A stretch of 64,000 bases of DNA, taken from NCBI RefSeq assembly GCF_001953355.1, contig NZ_MPIY01000017.1, positions 62,001-126,000 of the forward strand, in the 5' to 3' direction. Numbering within the stretch: position 1 is the stretch's first letter; every line of letters starts with the position of its first letter. Positions 29,759 to 39,590 of this stretch are shown in pieces. Source of the stretch: Polynucleobacter sphagniphilus. Lineage in GTDB: Bacteria; Pseudomonadota; Gammaproteobacteria; Burkholderiales; Burkholderiaceae. A program made the translations under genes and the position numbers. Under the pieces are notes generated by a model. It did no database searches. It saw nothing but the letters and a program-made list of their open reading frames with translations, and was not told the DNA's origin.

Positions 29759-31393
29759 ATTACCATCGATACTATTTCATCAAGCACTCCCGGCGCAGAA
29801 GTTCTTCGCCGCCGCAGTTTTGCCATCATCTCTCACCCAGATGCGGGTAAGACTACGCTGACTGAAAAACTGCTCCTTTATGCTGGAGCAATTCAAATTG
29901 CCGGTAGTGTGAAGGCTCGTAAAGCCAGTAGACATGCCACCTCAGATTGGATGGAAATTGAGAAACAGCGTGGCATTTCGGTAGCAAGCTCGGTGATGCA
30001 GATGGAATACCGTGACTGCATCATCAATTTATTAGACACGCCAGGTCACCAAGATTTTTCTGAAGATACGTATCGGGTATTAACCGCGGTTGACTCTGCC
30101 TTAATGGTAATTGATGCAGCCAATGGTGTTGAATCTCAAACCTTGCGCTTGCTTGAGGTTTGTCGTGCTCGTAATACACCTATTGTTACCTTCATTAATA
30201 AGATGGATCGCGAAGTAAAGCCGCCCATGGAATTAATGGATGAAATTGAATCTGCACTTGGTATTGAAGTAGTGCCATTCACATGGCCTGTCGGCATGGG
30301 CAAATCTTTCGCGGGCGTGATTGATATTGCGAACTCGCAAATGCGGATGTTTAAAGCGGGTGAAGATCGTGTTACTGAAGACTCACACGCCATCGTTGAT
30401 ATCAATGATCCGGCGCTCAAAGAGCGCTTGGGCGATGATCTAGAGAATGCTTTAGCTGAAGTTGATTTAATTAAAAATGCCATGCCTGCATTTGACCGCG
30501 AAGCCTTCTTAGCAGGCCGCCAATCCCCTGTATTTTTTGGCTCAGCGATTAATAATTTTGGGGTGCGAGAAATTTTGAATACCCTAGTTGAGCTCGCGCC
30601 ATCGCCAGGTTCACGCAAAGCATTGCAACGTGAAGTCAGCCCCGCAGAAAATAAATTCTCGGCCGTAGTCTTCAAGATTCAGGCCAATATGGATCCAGCG
30701 CATCGCGACCGAGTTGCCTTCTTACGTATCTGCTCTGGCCACTTCCAACGCGGCATGAAACTCAAGATTTGCCGCAATGGTAAAGAAGTTCGCACCAACA
30801 ATGCCCTCTCCTTTTTATCGCAACGCCGTGACATTTTGGACGAGGCTTTCCCGGGTGACATCATAGGCCTGCCCAATCATGGTCTGCTCCGCTTAGGCGA
30901 CACGCTGACTGAAGGCGAACAATTGCAATTTACTGGCTTGCCATTTTTTGCTCCTGAAATTTTCCGTATGGTTGAGTCGGCCGACCCCTTGCGCTCCAAG
31001 CAATTGCGAACCGGGTTAATGCAGCTGGGCGAAGAAGGTGCGATTCAAGTTTTCAGGCCGATGACTGGTGGCACCATGCTACTAGGTGCATTTGGTCAAC
31101 TGCAATTTGAGGTGGTGAGTCATCGCCTGCAAACTGAGTATGGTGCTGAGGTGAGGCTTCTTCCTGCTCGTTACAGTCTAGCGCGTTGGGTAAGCTCTGA
31201 TGATCCTGTGGCGCTCAAGAAATTTACCCAAGAAAATATTCACCGCATGGCCGAAGATGTCGTTGGTGCATCTGTATTTTTAGCCTCTCACAAATCAGAA
31301 CTAGATGTTGCGCAGCAACGCTGGGAATCCATTCAATTCCATGCCCTACGAGAGCATGCGGGTCTCATTTATCAGTCAGACTTAGCGGGTTAA
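29759..31393 (+). CDS. prfC: Peptide chain release factor 3
   Basis: A translational GTPase of about 544 residues: P-loop SHPDAGKTTLTEK, G2/G3 region QRGISVASSV and DTPGHQDFSEDTYR, G4 FINKMDR. It recycles RF1/RF2. The first ATG (29,909) lies after the P-loop and would give a protein without a nucleotide site. The frame is open from the TAG at 29,744, yet contains no ATG, GTG or TTG before the P-loop. I place the start at ATT 29,759, which follows AAGGGCAGA; ATT 29,747, ATC 29,765 or ATT 29,774 are alternatives. Confidence 0.88.
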   Translation: MTIDTISSSTPGAEVLRRRSFAIISHPDAGKTTLTEKLLLYAGAIQIAGSVKARKASRHATSDWMEIEKQRGISVASSVMQMEYRDCIINLLDTPGHQDFSEDTYRVLTAVDSALMVIDAANGVESQTLRLLEVCRARNTPIVTFINKMDREVKPPMELMDEIESALGIEVVPFTWPVGMGKSFAGVIDIANSQMRMFKAGEDRVTEDSHAIVDINDPALKERLGDDLENALAEVDLIKNAMPAFDREAFLAGRQSPVFFGSAINNFGVREILNTLVELAPSPGSRKALQREVSPAENKFSAVVFKIQANMDPAHRDRVAFLRICSGHFQRGMKLKICRNGKEVRTNNALSFLSQRRDILDEAFPGDIIGLPNHGLLRLGDTLTEGEQLQFTGLPFFAPEIFRMVESADPLRSKQLRTGLMQLGEEGAIQVFRPMTGGTMLLGAFGQLQFEVVSHRLQTEYGAEVRLLPARYSLARWVSSDDPVALKKFTQENIHRMAEDVVGASVFLASHKSELDVAQQRWESIQFHALREHAGLIYQSDLAG

Positions 31394-31399
31394 CTAGTC

Positions 31400-31636
31400 T
31401 TATTTTTGGTAGCTGCAGTCAAAAACCGCAACCAGAGCACTATCGGTTTTTCTGAATGAGGCAACCTTGCCGTATTGAGCACAATACAAGGTGGCTTTTT
31501 GATTTAACTGTGCAATCGACTCATCACTGCTATTCAAATAAGTGACATGATTAGCGTCAGATGCGTCGGTATACACTGCAGCGCAAGCCATCAAATTGAG
31601 GCTCATGAGTAACAAAGGATATAAAAATTTATTCAT
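31400..31636 (-). CDS. Small putative lipoprotein
   Basis: A 78-residue protein with a signal peptide of about 17 residues and a lipobox-like LMAC, followed by a short periplasmic domain with two further cysteines (LYCAQYG and FDCSYQK) that could pair. Function unknown. It converges on prfC with 6 nt between the stops. Confidence 0.7.
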   Translation of the reverse strand: MNKFLYPLLLMSLNLMACAAVYTDASDANHVTYLNSSDESIAQLNQKATLYCAQYGKVASFRKTDSALVAVFDCSYQK

Positions 31637-31819
31637 AATGTGCTTTCAGCTTTTACTCAGCCTTGATTCGATCAGTAAAACATGAATCTAACATTCTTAT
31701 GATACGCCAGGGGAATATAGCTGTTATGCTGATCAGTGATCACTATTCTGCGCCCTAGCTAGGGAAGTCTCTTGGGTTGGACCCTCGGATTTATCATTCC
31801 AATACTCTAGGACACCATC

Positions 31820-32002
31820 ATGGCTGTAGGCCAAAATCAACGCAATCGCAAAAATGACTCTATGCTTACCAAAACCGGTAAAGCCCGATTGGGTCCACTC
31901 AATCTTGCACAACTAACAAAATTGCTTGAGACAAGTACTAAACCAAAAGAAAAAGACAAAATCCAAAGGGCCCTAAATAAGCTCAATCTATTAGCAGCAT
32001 AA
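31820..32002 (+). CDS. Small basic protein of unknown function
   Basis: A 60-residue lysine-rich protein with no cysteines or membrane segment. The ATG follows AGGACACC, a usable ribosome site, and a clear terminator begins 6 nt after the stop, so it looks like a real monocistronic gene. The 183-nt upstream region has a perfect palindrome (CCCTAGCTAGGG at 31,753) and a short GGGT/ACCC hairpin. No function recognised; nucleic-acid binding is only a guess from the charge. Confidence 0.65.
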   Translation: MAVGQNQRNRKNDSMLTKTGKARLGPLNLAQLTKLLETSTKPKEKDKIQRALNKLNLLAA

Positions 32003-32007
32003 TGAAT

Positions 32008-32029
32008 AAGCCCCACACGGGGCTTTTTT
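32008..32029 (+). terminator. Intrinsic terminator
   Basis: AAGCCCC and GGGGCTT form the stem around a CACA loop, with a T-rich tail (TTTTT), directly after the small basic protein gene. Confidence 0.9.
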
Positions 32030-32051
32030 AATGCCGTTTTATCATTAGTGA

Positions 32052-32696
32052 ATGAATACAACTCGCTTCTGCCTCATACGTCATGGAGAAACCGCCTGGA
32101 ATGTGGAACGACGCCTGCAAGGCATGACGAACACTCCACTAAACATACGTGGCAAAGCGCAGGCTCTGCAATTGGCGCAAGCTATGAAGATCTCAGACTT
32201 GCAATTTCATGCGCTCTATACAAGTGATCTACAGAGAGCTGCTGATACCGCCAATGCCATTGTGAATCTATTTAATGTAGACGCAATTCCCCATCAGGGC
32301 TTGAGAGAGCGCCACTTCGGGGCCTTGCAAGGGCTCACTGTAGTCGAGGCTCCCGATCAGCAGCCCCAAGTATGGGAAGCACACCTCGCTAGAGACATAG
32401 ACCATGATCTCAATGGTGGAGAAAGTATTTCTCAATTTGCAAAACGGGTTCAAGATACACTTGAGCAGATTCGCCAAGCCAATCTTGGAAAAACCATTCT
32501 GCTTGTAAGTCATGGGGGCGTCTTAGATATGGCTCATAGACTGGCAAGACGTGAGGCATTGAATGCGAAACGCGCAGCCTCCGTCCCGAATGCGTCATTT
32601 AACTGGCTCATTCATGATGGAAGCGGATGGGAAGTTGGGCAATGGGCTGACACACGCCATCTAGAACATGTTTCCCTAGAAAATATTGATCTTTAA
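32052..32696 (+). CDS. Histidine phosphatase family (phosphoglycerate mutase-like) protein
   Basis: A 214-residue protein with the phosphohistidine motif IRHGETAWN near residues 8-16, the acid/base region LRERHFGALQG and the second catalytic His in LVSHGGVLDM. Members include cofactor-dependent mutases and broad phosphatases such as GpmB and CobC; the substrate is not clear here. It is followed by a bidirectional terminator. Confidence 0.9.
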   Translation: MNTTRFCLIRHGETAWNVERRLQGMTNTPLNIRGKAQALQLAQAMKISDLQFHALYTSDLQRAADTANAIVNLFNVDAIPHQGLRERHFGALQGLTVVEAPDQQPQVWEAHLARDIDHDLNGGESISQFAKRVQDTLEQIRQANLGKTILLVSHGGVLDMAHRLARREALNAKRAASVPNASFNWLIHDGSGWEVGQWADTRHLEHVSLENIDL

Positions 32697-32711
32697 CTTG
32701 ATGCAATAAAA

Positions 32712-32731
32712 AAACCGCCCGCAGGCGGTTT
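32712..32731. terminator. Bidirectional intrinsic terminator
   Basis: AAACCGCC and GGCGGTTT pair around CGCA, with an A-run on the left, between the plus-strand phosphatase and a minus-strand small gene. Confidence 0.88.
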
Positions 32732-32746
32732 CTATATTTGCAGCAA

Positions 32747-32986
32747 TTATCTGCGGATGTGCGCGTGACGTGCAGCATCTTGAGACATACCTTCGCCTTT
32801 TGGCTTAGCTTCTAAAGCCTCTTTTTGCGCTGTGATTTCTTTACGGCGCTCTTTACAAGAGCCAGCAATTTCTTGAAGTGCCTTACGAGCTCTAGCAGCA
32901 GATGCTTTAATGCCTTTTTCCTGGAACTTTTCATTTTCCGCTTTATAAGCTTCAAAGGCTGCAATTAATTTTTCGTGATGAGACAT
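32747..32986 (-). CDS. Small basic, lysine/alanine-rich helical protein
   Basis: A 79-residue protein rich in Lys, Ala and Glu, predicted to be mostly helical, with one Cys. The composition recalls small histone-H1-like or nucleoid-associated proteins of Burkholderiales, but I cannot name a family. The gene has its own upstream region and ends in a shared bidirectional terminator. Confidence 0.65.
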   Translation of the reverse strand: MSHHEKLIAAFEAYKAENEKFQEKGIKASAARARKALQEIAGSCKERRKEITAQKEALEAKPKGEGMSQDAARHAHIRR

Positions 32987-33042
32987 CAGAATTCTTTTTT
33001 ATAGTGATTAAAAATACTAGAACTACTTTACTGCAAATAGCA

Positions 33043-34245
33043 TTAAACACGCTCAACAATTAAGGCAATTCCTTGACCAACCCCAATACACATCGTACAT
33101 AAAGCGTAGTGACTGCCAGTAGCATGCAAGCGATTGATAGCCGTAGTCACTAAGCGGGCTCCAGAAGCACCCAGTGGGTGGCCTAGGGCAATGGCGCCAC
33201 CCCAGGCATTTACACGCGCGTCATCGTCGGATAAACCAAGATAGCGTAGCACTGCTAGTCCTTGGGCAGCAAATGCTTCGTTGAGTTCAATCACATCCAT
33301 CTGCTCAAGCTTTAAGCCTGTGAGTGCCAATACTTTTTCAACTGCAGGCCCGGGGCCAATGCCCATAATGCGCGGGGCAACTCCACTGACTGCCATGCCG
33401 ACTACTCGCGCTTTTGGAGTTAATCCGTTTTTAACTGCCATGGCCTCATTTGATAACAATAGTGCGCAAGCCCCATCATTGACGCCACTAGAGTTACCAG
33501 CGGTTACCGAGCCATCGGAGCGAACAATCCCCTTCAATTTAGCCAATGCTTCTGCGCTGGTTGCACGCGGATGCTCGTCTTTATCAACGACCAGTGCATC
33601 GCCTTTCTTCTGGGCAATTGTCACAGCACAAATTTCGCGTGCCAAGTGACCCGCCTGTTGGGCAGCTAATGCCAGTAGCTGGCTACGCATAGCCATACGA
33701 TCTTGGGCCTCTCGCTCAATCTTAAAATCGATCGCAACATTCTCAGCCGTCTCTGGCATGGAATCAACCCCATACTGCTCTTTCATCAATCGGTTGATAA
33801 AACGCCAGCCAATGGTTGTGTCATAGACCGCATTGTTGCGACTGAAGGCACTCTCAGCCTTGGGCATCACAAAAGGAGCGCGGCTCATACTTTCTACCCC
33901 GCCCGCAATCATGAAGCTAGTCTCGCCCGATTTAATTGCGCGCGCAGCTGAACCAACGGCATCCAAACCCGAGCCACATAAGCGATTTAATGTCACTCCA
34001 GAAACCTCCACTGGCAACCCAGCCAAGAGGCTACTCATGCGAGCCACATTGCGATTATCTTCACCGGCTTGATTAGCGCAGCCAAATATCACGTCATCCA
34101 CTAAGCCCCAGTCTACAGTGGGATTGCGTACCATTAAGGCCTTTAGCACAATCGCGCCGAGATCATCAGCACGAATACTGCTGAGAGCGCCACCATAACG
34201 ACCAAATGGAGTGCGAATCGCATCGCAAATAAATGCATCTGTCAT
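33043..34245 (-). CDS. pcaF: 3-oxoadipyl-CoA thiolase
   Basis: A 400-residue thiolase with the acyl-binding Cys in TLNRLCGSGLDA (residue ~90), the catalytic His in GHPLGASGARL and the second Cys in CTMCIGVGQG. Overall it matches PcaF/PaaJ. It cleaves 3-oxoadipyl-CoA to acetyl-CoA and succinyl-CoA, the last step of the beta-ketoadipate pathway. The two CoA-transferase subunits lie directly upstream on the same strand, so it is an operon for aromatic ring breakdown products. Confidence 0.92.
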   Translation of the reverse strand: MTDAFICDAIRTPFGRYGGALSSIRADDLGAIVLKALMVRNPTVDWGLVDDVIFGCANQAGEDNRNVARMSSLLAGLPVEVSGVTLNRLCGSGLDAVGSAARAIKSGETSFMIAGGVESMSRAPFVMPKAESAFSRNNAVYDTTIGWRFINRLMKEQYGVDSMPETAENVAIDFKIEREAQDRMAMRSQLLALAAQQAGHLAREICAVTIAQKKGDALVVDKDEHPRATSAEALAKLKGIVRSDGSVTAGNSSGVNDGACALLLSNEAMAVKNGLTPKARVVGMAVSGVAPRIMGIGPGPAVEKVLALTGLKLEQMDVIELNEAFAAQGLAVLRYLGLSDDDARVNAWGGAIALGHPLGASGARLVTTAINRLHATGSHYALCTMCIGVGQGIALIVERV

Positions 34246-34268
34246 AAAGCGCTTTCTAGAAAAAAATA

Positions 34269-34913
34269 TTACGAGCGAATTGGCAAGCAGACCAAATCTT
34301 CTAACTGAGCATGATCAAGACCTTCAACCATGTCGATTAATTTGAGACCCTCAGACGTACACTCTAAGGTAGCAAGATCAGAATAAATTCTTTTTACACA
34401 GGCAATCGCAGTTAAAGGATAGCTACATGTGGCAACGACTTTACTCTCGCCTTTTTTCGTCAAGAGATCCATCATCACCCAAGTCTGTTTTGCGCCGATT
34501 GCTAAATCCATTGCACCACCTACAGCCGGAATGGAACCTACTTCACCGGTACTCCAATTTGCCAAATCCCCTGTAGCTGATACCTGAAAAGCGCCAAGCA
34601 CACAAATATCCAAATGGCCGCCACGCATCATCGAGAAACTATCTGCATGATGAAAAAATGCGCCACCCGGCAATAATGTCACCGGCTGTTTACCCGCATT
34701 AATGAGATCAAAATCTTCAGCCTCCTGACTTGGTGCTGGACCCATCCCCAAAATACCGTTTTCGCTATGAAGAATAATTTCTACGCCAGCAGGCAGATGA
34801 TTTGCTATTAAGGTAGGCTGGCCGATGCCAAGATTAACGTAAGCCCCATCAAACATATCTTGCGCAACTCGCTTTGCAAGCTCTTCTTTGCTACGTCTGT
34901 GATATTGACTCAT
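34269..34913 (-). CDS. pcaJ: 3-oxoadipate CoA-transferase subunit B
   Basis: A 214-residue subunit with the CoA-transferase nucleophile Glu in HSENGILGMGP and NLGIGQPTLIANHLP upstream. With subunit A it moves CoA from succinyl-CoA to 3-oxoadipate. Its start overlaps the subunit A stop by 4 nt. Assignment to 3-oxoadipate rather than acetoacetate rests on the adjacent pcaF. Confidence 0.88.
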   Translation of the reverse strand: MSQYHRRSKEELAKRVAQDMFDGAYVNLGIGQPTLIANHLPAGVEIILHSENGILGMGPAPSQEAEDFDLINAGKQPVTLLPGGAFFHHADSFSMMRGGHLDICVLGAFQVSATGDLANWSTGEVGSIPAVGGAMDLAIGAKQTWVMMDLLTKKGESKVVATCSYPLTAIACVKRIYSDLATLECTSEGLKLIDMVEGLDHAQLEDLVCLPIRS

Positions 34914-35635
34914 GCTGCATCCTTACTTTTTTTAAAGCCGCCAGCCGCAGTTGCCACATGATCTATCTTCACAATCTTAGACACAAAAATACCAGGCGTT
35001 ACGATTGTCTCTGGATCAAGCACGCCTAAGTCGACAATCTCATGCACCGTTGCAACCGTATATTTAGCAGCGGTTGCCATGACAGGGCCAAAATTGCGCG
35101 CTGCTTTTCGATAAACTAAATTGCCCCAACGATCACCCTTCTCTGCTTTAATGAGTGCAACATCGCCATAGATTGGATACTCCAGCACGTGAGGCTTGCC
35201 ATGAATAATGCGGGTTTCTTTGGGACTGCCATCGGCATTTTTCGCCATCTCCGTTCCAAACCCAATTGGGGTATAAAAGGCGCCTATGCCTGCGCCAGCC
35301 GCACGCAAGCGCTCCACCAAATTGCCCTGGGGAACGAGCTCAAGCTCAATCTTGCCACTACGGTAGAGCTCATCAAAAACATAAGAATCAACTTGACGTG
35401 GATAACTACAAATAATTTTGCGTACACGACCCGTTTTCAGCAAAGCTGCCAGCCCTGCTTCTGCATTCCCGGCATTATTGTTTACCACCGTCAGATCGCG
35501 GGCCCCTTGTTCAATCAGGGCATTGATTAGTTCATTGGGGTTGCCAGCAGTGCCAAAGCCGCCGATCAAGATAGTAGAGCCATCGGAAATGGCAGAGAGT
35601 GCCTCTTGAATAGAGGGCGCTATTTTATTAATCAA
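34910..35635 (-). CDS. pcaI: 3-oxoadipate CoA-transferase subunit A
   Basis: A 241-residue subunit with the glycine-rich GGFGTAGNPNELI motif and the FYTPIGFGTEMA region of SCOT-type alpha subunits. It is the first gene of the pcaI-pcaJ-pcaF run. An MHS-type transporter lies upstream on the same strand (stop at 35,699), probably co-regulated. Confidence 0.88.
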   Translation of the reverse strand: MINKIAPSIQEALSAISDGSTILIGGFGTAGNPNELINALIEQGARDLTVVNNNAGNAEAGLAALLKTGRVRKIICSYPRQVDSYVFDELYRSGKIELELVPQGNLVERLRAAGAGIGAFYTPIGFGTEMAKNADGSPKETRIIHGKPHVLEYPIYGDVALIKAEKGDRWGNLVYRKAARNFGPVMATAAKYTVATVHEIVDLGVLDPETIVTPGIFVSKIVKIDHVATAAGGFKKSKDAA

Positions 35636-35698
35636 TTTCTTGCTCCGCTAAGTCGTCGCGAGGGCGCCTTATTCGGCGCCCCGCTTACTCCAATAGCA

Positions 35699-36979
35699 TT
35701 AGTGATCGTTTAAGAGGTACTCAGGTTTTTTAGGTAAGCGGAAACTTACTACAAAAGCAATTACGAGCATTCCGGTAACGTACCAATAAAACAAAGACTC
35801 ATGACCTTCTGCCTTAAAGCTGAGTGCCACAAATTCTGCTGAGCCGCCAAACAAGGCATTGGCAACTGCATACGATAAGCCAACACCTAAAGCACGCACC
35901 TCAACTGGAAACATTTCTGCTTTAACAATTCCAGAGATGGACGTATAAAAGCTCACAATGGCGAGCGCGCAAGAAATCAGTGCAAATGCTACCCATGGCT
36001 CTGTGACACCCTGCAAAAGCATCATGATAGGAATAGTACAAATTGCCCCTAAACCACCAAACAGCAACATATTATTTCTACGACCAATGCGATCAGATAA
36101 GGCGCCGAATAAAGGCTGCATCAGCATGTATGCCAATAAACAGCCCGTCATAATGCCACTGGCTGTTTTAATCGACATATGCGCAGTATTGACCAAATAC
36201 TTTTGCATATAGGTTGTAAAGGTATAGAAGCTAAGTGATCCACCTGCGGTGTAACCCAGAACCGTAAAGAATGCTTTCTTATGGTAACGAAATAATGCTT
36301 TGATGCTGCCCGCATCTTTATTTTCACTGGCGAGATTATGAGCGGTCTCGGTTAAGGTTTTACGCAACATGAGTGCAATCACAGCTGCTGCCGCACCAAC
36401 AACAAATGGAATACGCCAGCCCCAGTCTCTCATTTGTGCATCGTCTAAAAACTGCTGCAAGATGATAATCACCAACACCGCAAGCAACTGACCTCCAATG
36501 AGCGTGACATACTGGAAGGAGGAGTAAAACCCTCTTTGTCCCTTCATAGCGATTTCGCTCATATATGTTGCTGTAGCACCATACTCACCACCTACTGACA
36601 GGCCTTGAAACAGTCTTGCTACCAACAACAAAAATGGCGCCCAAATACCGATGCTGTCATAACCTGGCAAGCAGGCAATTAAGAGAGAGCCTGCACACAT
36701 CATTGCTACGGAAATCACTAAAGATTTTTTTCGGCCATGACGATCTGCTAGGCGGCCAAACAACCAACCGCCAATAGGGCGCATTAAAAATCCTGCAGCA
36801 AAAACCCCCGCAGTATTTAAAAGCTGAACGGTGGGGTCTGCCTTTGGGAAAAAAATATGTGCAAAGTAAACTGCACAAAAGGCATACACATAAAAATCAA
36901 ACCACTCCACTAGATTTCCTGAGGATGCTGCAAATATGGCAAAAATTCTTTGCCGCTTTTCGCTGACTGTATAGCTCAT
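35699..36979 (-). CDS. MFS transporter, metabolite:H+ symporter (MHS) type
   Basis: A 426-residue transporter with 12 hydrophobic segments and MHS family motifs ([15 protein letters not shown] at the N-terminus, [19 protein letters not shown] in the first cytoplasmic loop, [10 protein letters not shown]). Members import organic acids such as 2-oxoglutarate, citrate and beta-ketoadipate (PcaT). Next to pcaIJF, an aromatic or dicarboxylic acid substrate is likely but not proven. Confidence 0.86.
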   Translation of the reverse strand: MSYTVSEKRQRIFAIFAASSGNLVEWFDFYVYAFCAVYFAHIFFPKADPTVQLLNTAGVFAAGFLMRPIGGWLFGRLADRHGRKKSLVISVAMMCAGSLLIACLPGYDSIGIWAPFLLLVARLFQGLSVGGEYGATATYMSEIAMKGQRGFYSSFQYVTLIGGQLLAVLVIIILQQFLDDAQMRDWGWRIPFVVGAAAAVIALMLRKTLTETAHNLASENKDAGSIKALFRYHKKAFFTVLGYTAGGSLSFYTFTTYMQKYLVNTAHMSIKTASGIMTGCLLAYMLMQPLFGALSDRIGRRNNMLLFGGLGAICTIPIMMLLQGVTEPWVAFALISCALAIVSFYTSISGIVKAEMFPVEVRALGVGLSYAVANALFGGSAEFVALSFKAEGHESLFYWYVTGMLVIAFVVSFRLPKKPEYLLNDH

Positions 36980-37120
36980 GACTGTCTCTCCAAATATGGA
37001 TTTTTATATTTATAAAATTTATCGACCCTAGTAAGCCAGTCGACACAATCCTCCTAATACGCAGTTTATCAAGCAAACCAAAATATTCAAAAAAGGATAA
37101 AGGGGGGACAAGAAAGAAAA

Positions 37121-37142
37121 AAGCCACCCCAAAGGGTGGCTT
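37121..37142 (-). terminator. Intrinsic terminator for the 37,314-38,594 transporter
   Basis: AAGCCACCC and GGGTGGCTT pair around CAAA; on the minus strand the stem is followed by a long T-run (TTTTTTCTTTC). The surrounding gap 36,980-37,313 holds no convincing gene; a 49-codon open frame from 37,156 has no recognisable features. Confidence 0.9.
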
Positions 37143-37313
37143 GCAAATAAAACTTATGGAGGTGAGACTAAAGAATGAATCAAAACTACAGTTTCATAAT
37201 AGTGTCATCAATTTCTTGGGATTTTCGGTTTCGCATTCTTTAGGTGCCAAGCATCCCAAAATGGTGCAGACTCCTCTTAAATGTTCAATTTTGCAGGTTT
37301 TATGAGAGCCTTA

Positions 37314-38594
37314 TCAATTTTTCACCTTAATAATGCCCCGATAAATCAAAAATGTAGCCAATAAACCGAGGCCGCCTGCCATGGCCATCCAATAACCTGG
37401 GGCAGCCTTATCGCCTGTCGATTCAATGAGCCAAGTAGAAACCAGAGGTGTAAATCCACCAAAAAGCGCAGTGGCTAAGCTATATGCCAATGAGAACCCT
37501 GTGGTTCTAATGTTGCTTGGAATAATTTCCGTCAAAGCCACTACGGTTGCTCCGTTATAACTGCCATACAAGAATGACAGCCATAGCTCTACCGCCAACA
37601 TATGCTCAAAGCTAGGTGAGCCAACCAACCAACTGAGGATCGGATAAGCAGTAATTAGGGTCAATGCCGAAAATAATCCCATAATTGGCCAACGCCCAAT
37701 ACGATCAGAGAGAGCGCCCATTATTGGCAACCAAAAGAAATTGGAAATACCAACAGCAAACGTCACAATTAAGCTATCGACAATAGTCAGCTTTAAAACA
37801 CTCTTGCCAAAAGTTGGGGTGTAGACAGTGATCAAATAGAACGACACTGTTGTCATTACTATCAGCATCATTCCAGCAAGGACTAACTGCCAATTGAGGA
37901 CGAGAGATTGCAAAATTTCTTTAAAACTAGGGTGGTGCTTTTTTGCTAAGAATACTTCGGTTTCCTGAAGTGAGCGTCGAATCTGAAAAACAATGGGGAT
38001 GATCATGCATCCAATGAAGAAAGGAATGCGCCAACCCCAATCGGCAACCATCTCTTTGCTCATAAACTCATTGAGGATGTAGCCTAAGGCGGCTGAAAAA
38101 ATAATGGCCACCTGTTGACTGGCTGACTGCCAACTGACATAAAAGCCCTTATGACCCGGGGTTGCCATCTCAGAAAGATACACAGATACGCCACCTAGCT
38201 CAACACCTGCAGAAAAGCCTTGCAACAAACGGCCAACCAACACTAGCAATGGTGCAAACAATCCAATCGTCGCATAACTTGGAATGAAAGCAACCATTGC
38301 AGTTCCGGTTGCCATAATTCCCAAGGTAAGCACCAAGCCCTTACGTCGACCAATTCGGTCAATATAACCACCCAGCAAAATAGCGCCCAAAGGACGCATT
38401 AGAAAGCCCGCCCCAAAAGTTGCAAAAGTTAACATCAGTGAAGCGTATTCGCTATCTGAAGGAAAAAAAGCTTTAGAGATGTAAGTGGCATAAAAGCCAA
38501 AAAGAAAAAAATCATACATCTCAATAAAGTTGCCGCTGGTAACGCGAACCACCGTGGAAAATTTTGACTGCGGCTTAGCTATAGATGCGCTCAT
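37314..38594 (-). CDS. MFS transporter, metabolite:H+ symporter (MHS) type, second copy
   Basis: A 426-residue protein of the same family as the one at 35,699, with [38 protein letters not shown] and [10 protein letters not shown] motifs and 12 hydrophobic segments. It is like citrate/tricarballylate or alpha-ketoglutarate permeases. It ends in its own terminator, so it forms a separate transcription unit from the pca genes. Confidence 0.85.
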   Translation of the reverse strand: MSASIAKPQSKFSTVVRVTSGNFIEMYDFFLFGFYATYISKAFFPSDSEYASLMLTFATFGAGFLMRPLGAILLGGYIDRIGRRKGLVLTLGIMATGTAMVAFIPSYATIGLFAPLLVLVGRLLQGFSAGVELGGVSVYLSEMATPGHKGFYVSWQSASQQVAIIFSAALGYILNEFMSKEMVADWGWRIPFFIGCMIIPIVFQIRRSLQETEVFLAKKHHPSFKEILQSLVLNWQLVLAGMMLIVMTTVSFYLITVYTPTFGKSVLKLTIVDSLIVTFAVGISNFFWLPIMGALSDRIGRWPIMGLFSALTLITAYPILSWLVGSPSFEHMLAVELWLSFLYGSYNGATVVALTEIIPSNIRTTGFSLAYSLATALFGGFTPLVSTWLIESTGDKAAPGYWMAMAGGLGLLATFLIYRGIIKVKN

Positions 38595-38714
38595 TTTGTC
38601 TCTATTATTTTATGAATGGATATTTACTGCTTATCTAACTTATCGCGTGCTATATCAAGCAGTATCAACTGAAAACATCAAAAAAATCAATCTGATATTT
38701 TCCCTGAGTCAAAC

Positions 38715-39398
38715 TTAGATAATTGCCAATACATCGCTTAATTGAGAGCCTTCGTAATCTGGCTGCTCACCAATTTCCTCAAATGGGTGCCCCAGACGGT
38801 TGACCCAAAACACATGAAAGCCATACCATTTCGCTGCAAGAGCATCCCATGCATTGCTAGAAACAAACAAAACCTCCTCTTTCTGCACCGGAAATGTCTT
38901 TAAGAGCAAGTCATAGGCTTGGGGTGCAGTTTTGAATAAGCGAGCCTCCTCAACAGTAACAACTTGATCAAGGTAAGGCCCCAGTCCGTTGCTCTGAACA
39001 ACGGTGGCAAGCATCTCTCGGCTGCCATTAGACAAAATGGCCGTGGTAATGCTTTTTTCTTTAATGCTCCTCAAAACTGACAAGCTATCTGCAAATCCAG
39101 TGAGCTTGGCATACTGATCCATCAACCGCTTCTCATTTTCCGCAGTAAGATCAAATCCCATACGTTTAGCTACATAACGCAAGGAACGGATTGTGAGCTC
39201 CCAAAAAGGGAGGTAATGCTTGCTGCCATTGGGATTTGGATCACTCATGGTAACCAAGCGTGTGTATTCAATTTGACGATCGCGCCACATCAATGCAAAT
39301 TGAGGACCATGCCCTGGGAAAAGCTCTTCCGCAAGCTGCCCCATGGAGTACACATCAAATAACGTGCCGTATGCATCGAAAGCAACTAACTTGTACAT
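38715..39398 (-). CDS. Haloacid dehalogenase, type II (L-2-haloacid dehalogenase family)
   Basis: A 227-residue HAD hydrolase beginning with the nucleophile motif FDAYGTLFDVYS. It carries ILSNGSREML (motif II) and FVSSNAWDALAAKWYGF, the type II dehalogenase pattern. It could release halide from 2-haloacids, or act as a general HAD phosphatase. The DAYGTLFD form favours the dehalogenase family. Confidence 0.87.
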   Translation of the reverse strand: MYKLVAFDAYGTLFDVYSMGQLAEELFPGHGPQFALMWRDRQIEYTRLVTMSDPNPNGSKHYLPFWELTIRSLRYVAKRMGFDLTAENEKRLMDQYAKLTGFADSLSVLRSIKEKSITTAILSNGSREMLATVVQSNGLGPYLDQVVTVEEARLFKTAPQAYDLLLKTFPVQKEEVLFVSSNAWDALAAKWYGFHVFWVNRLGHPFEEIGEQPDYEGSQLSDVLAII

Positions 39399-39590
39399 GC
39401 GATTCCCATCTTTAGAAATTTTCTTACATTGTGCTCTAAAACCATCTTACCTATATAGACTGTGATCTAGGTCAAACTCATTCGCTTTATTTTCTAATAA
39501 AAATTAGCCATTTAAAGCCTTACAGGATTACCATGTTAACAATGCGGCGCCGAAGCCAAACGTCTTAATTGATCCATACGAGCTCTTAAT

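Noticed and set aside
29909..31393. prfC starting at ATG 29,909
   Set aside because: This would remove the P-loop and first GTPase motif, which are encoded in the same open frame upstream.
37156..37305. A 49-codon open frame between the two MHS transporters
   Set aside because: No recognisable feature, not preceded by a ribosome site, and located right after a terminator of the opposite strand.
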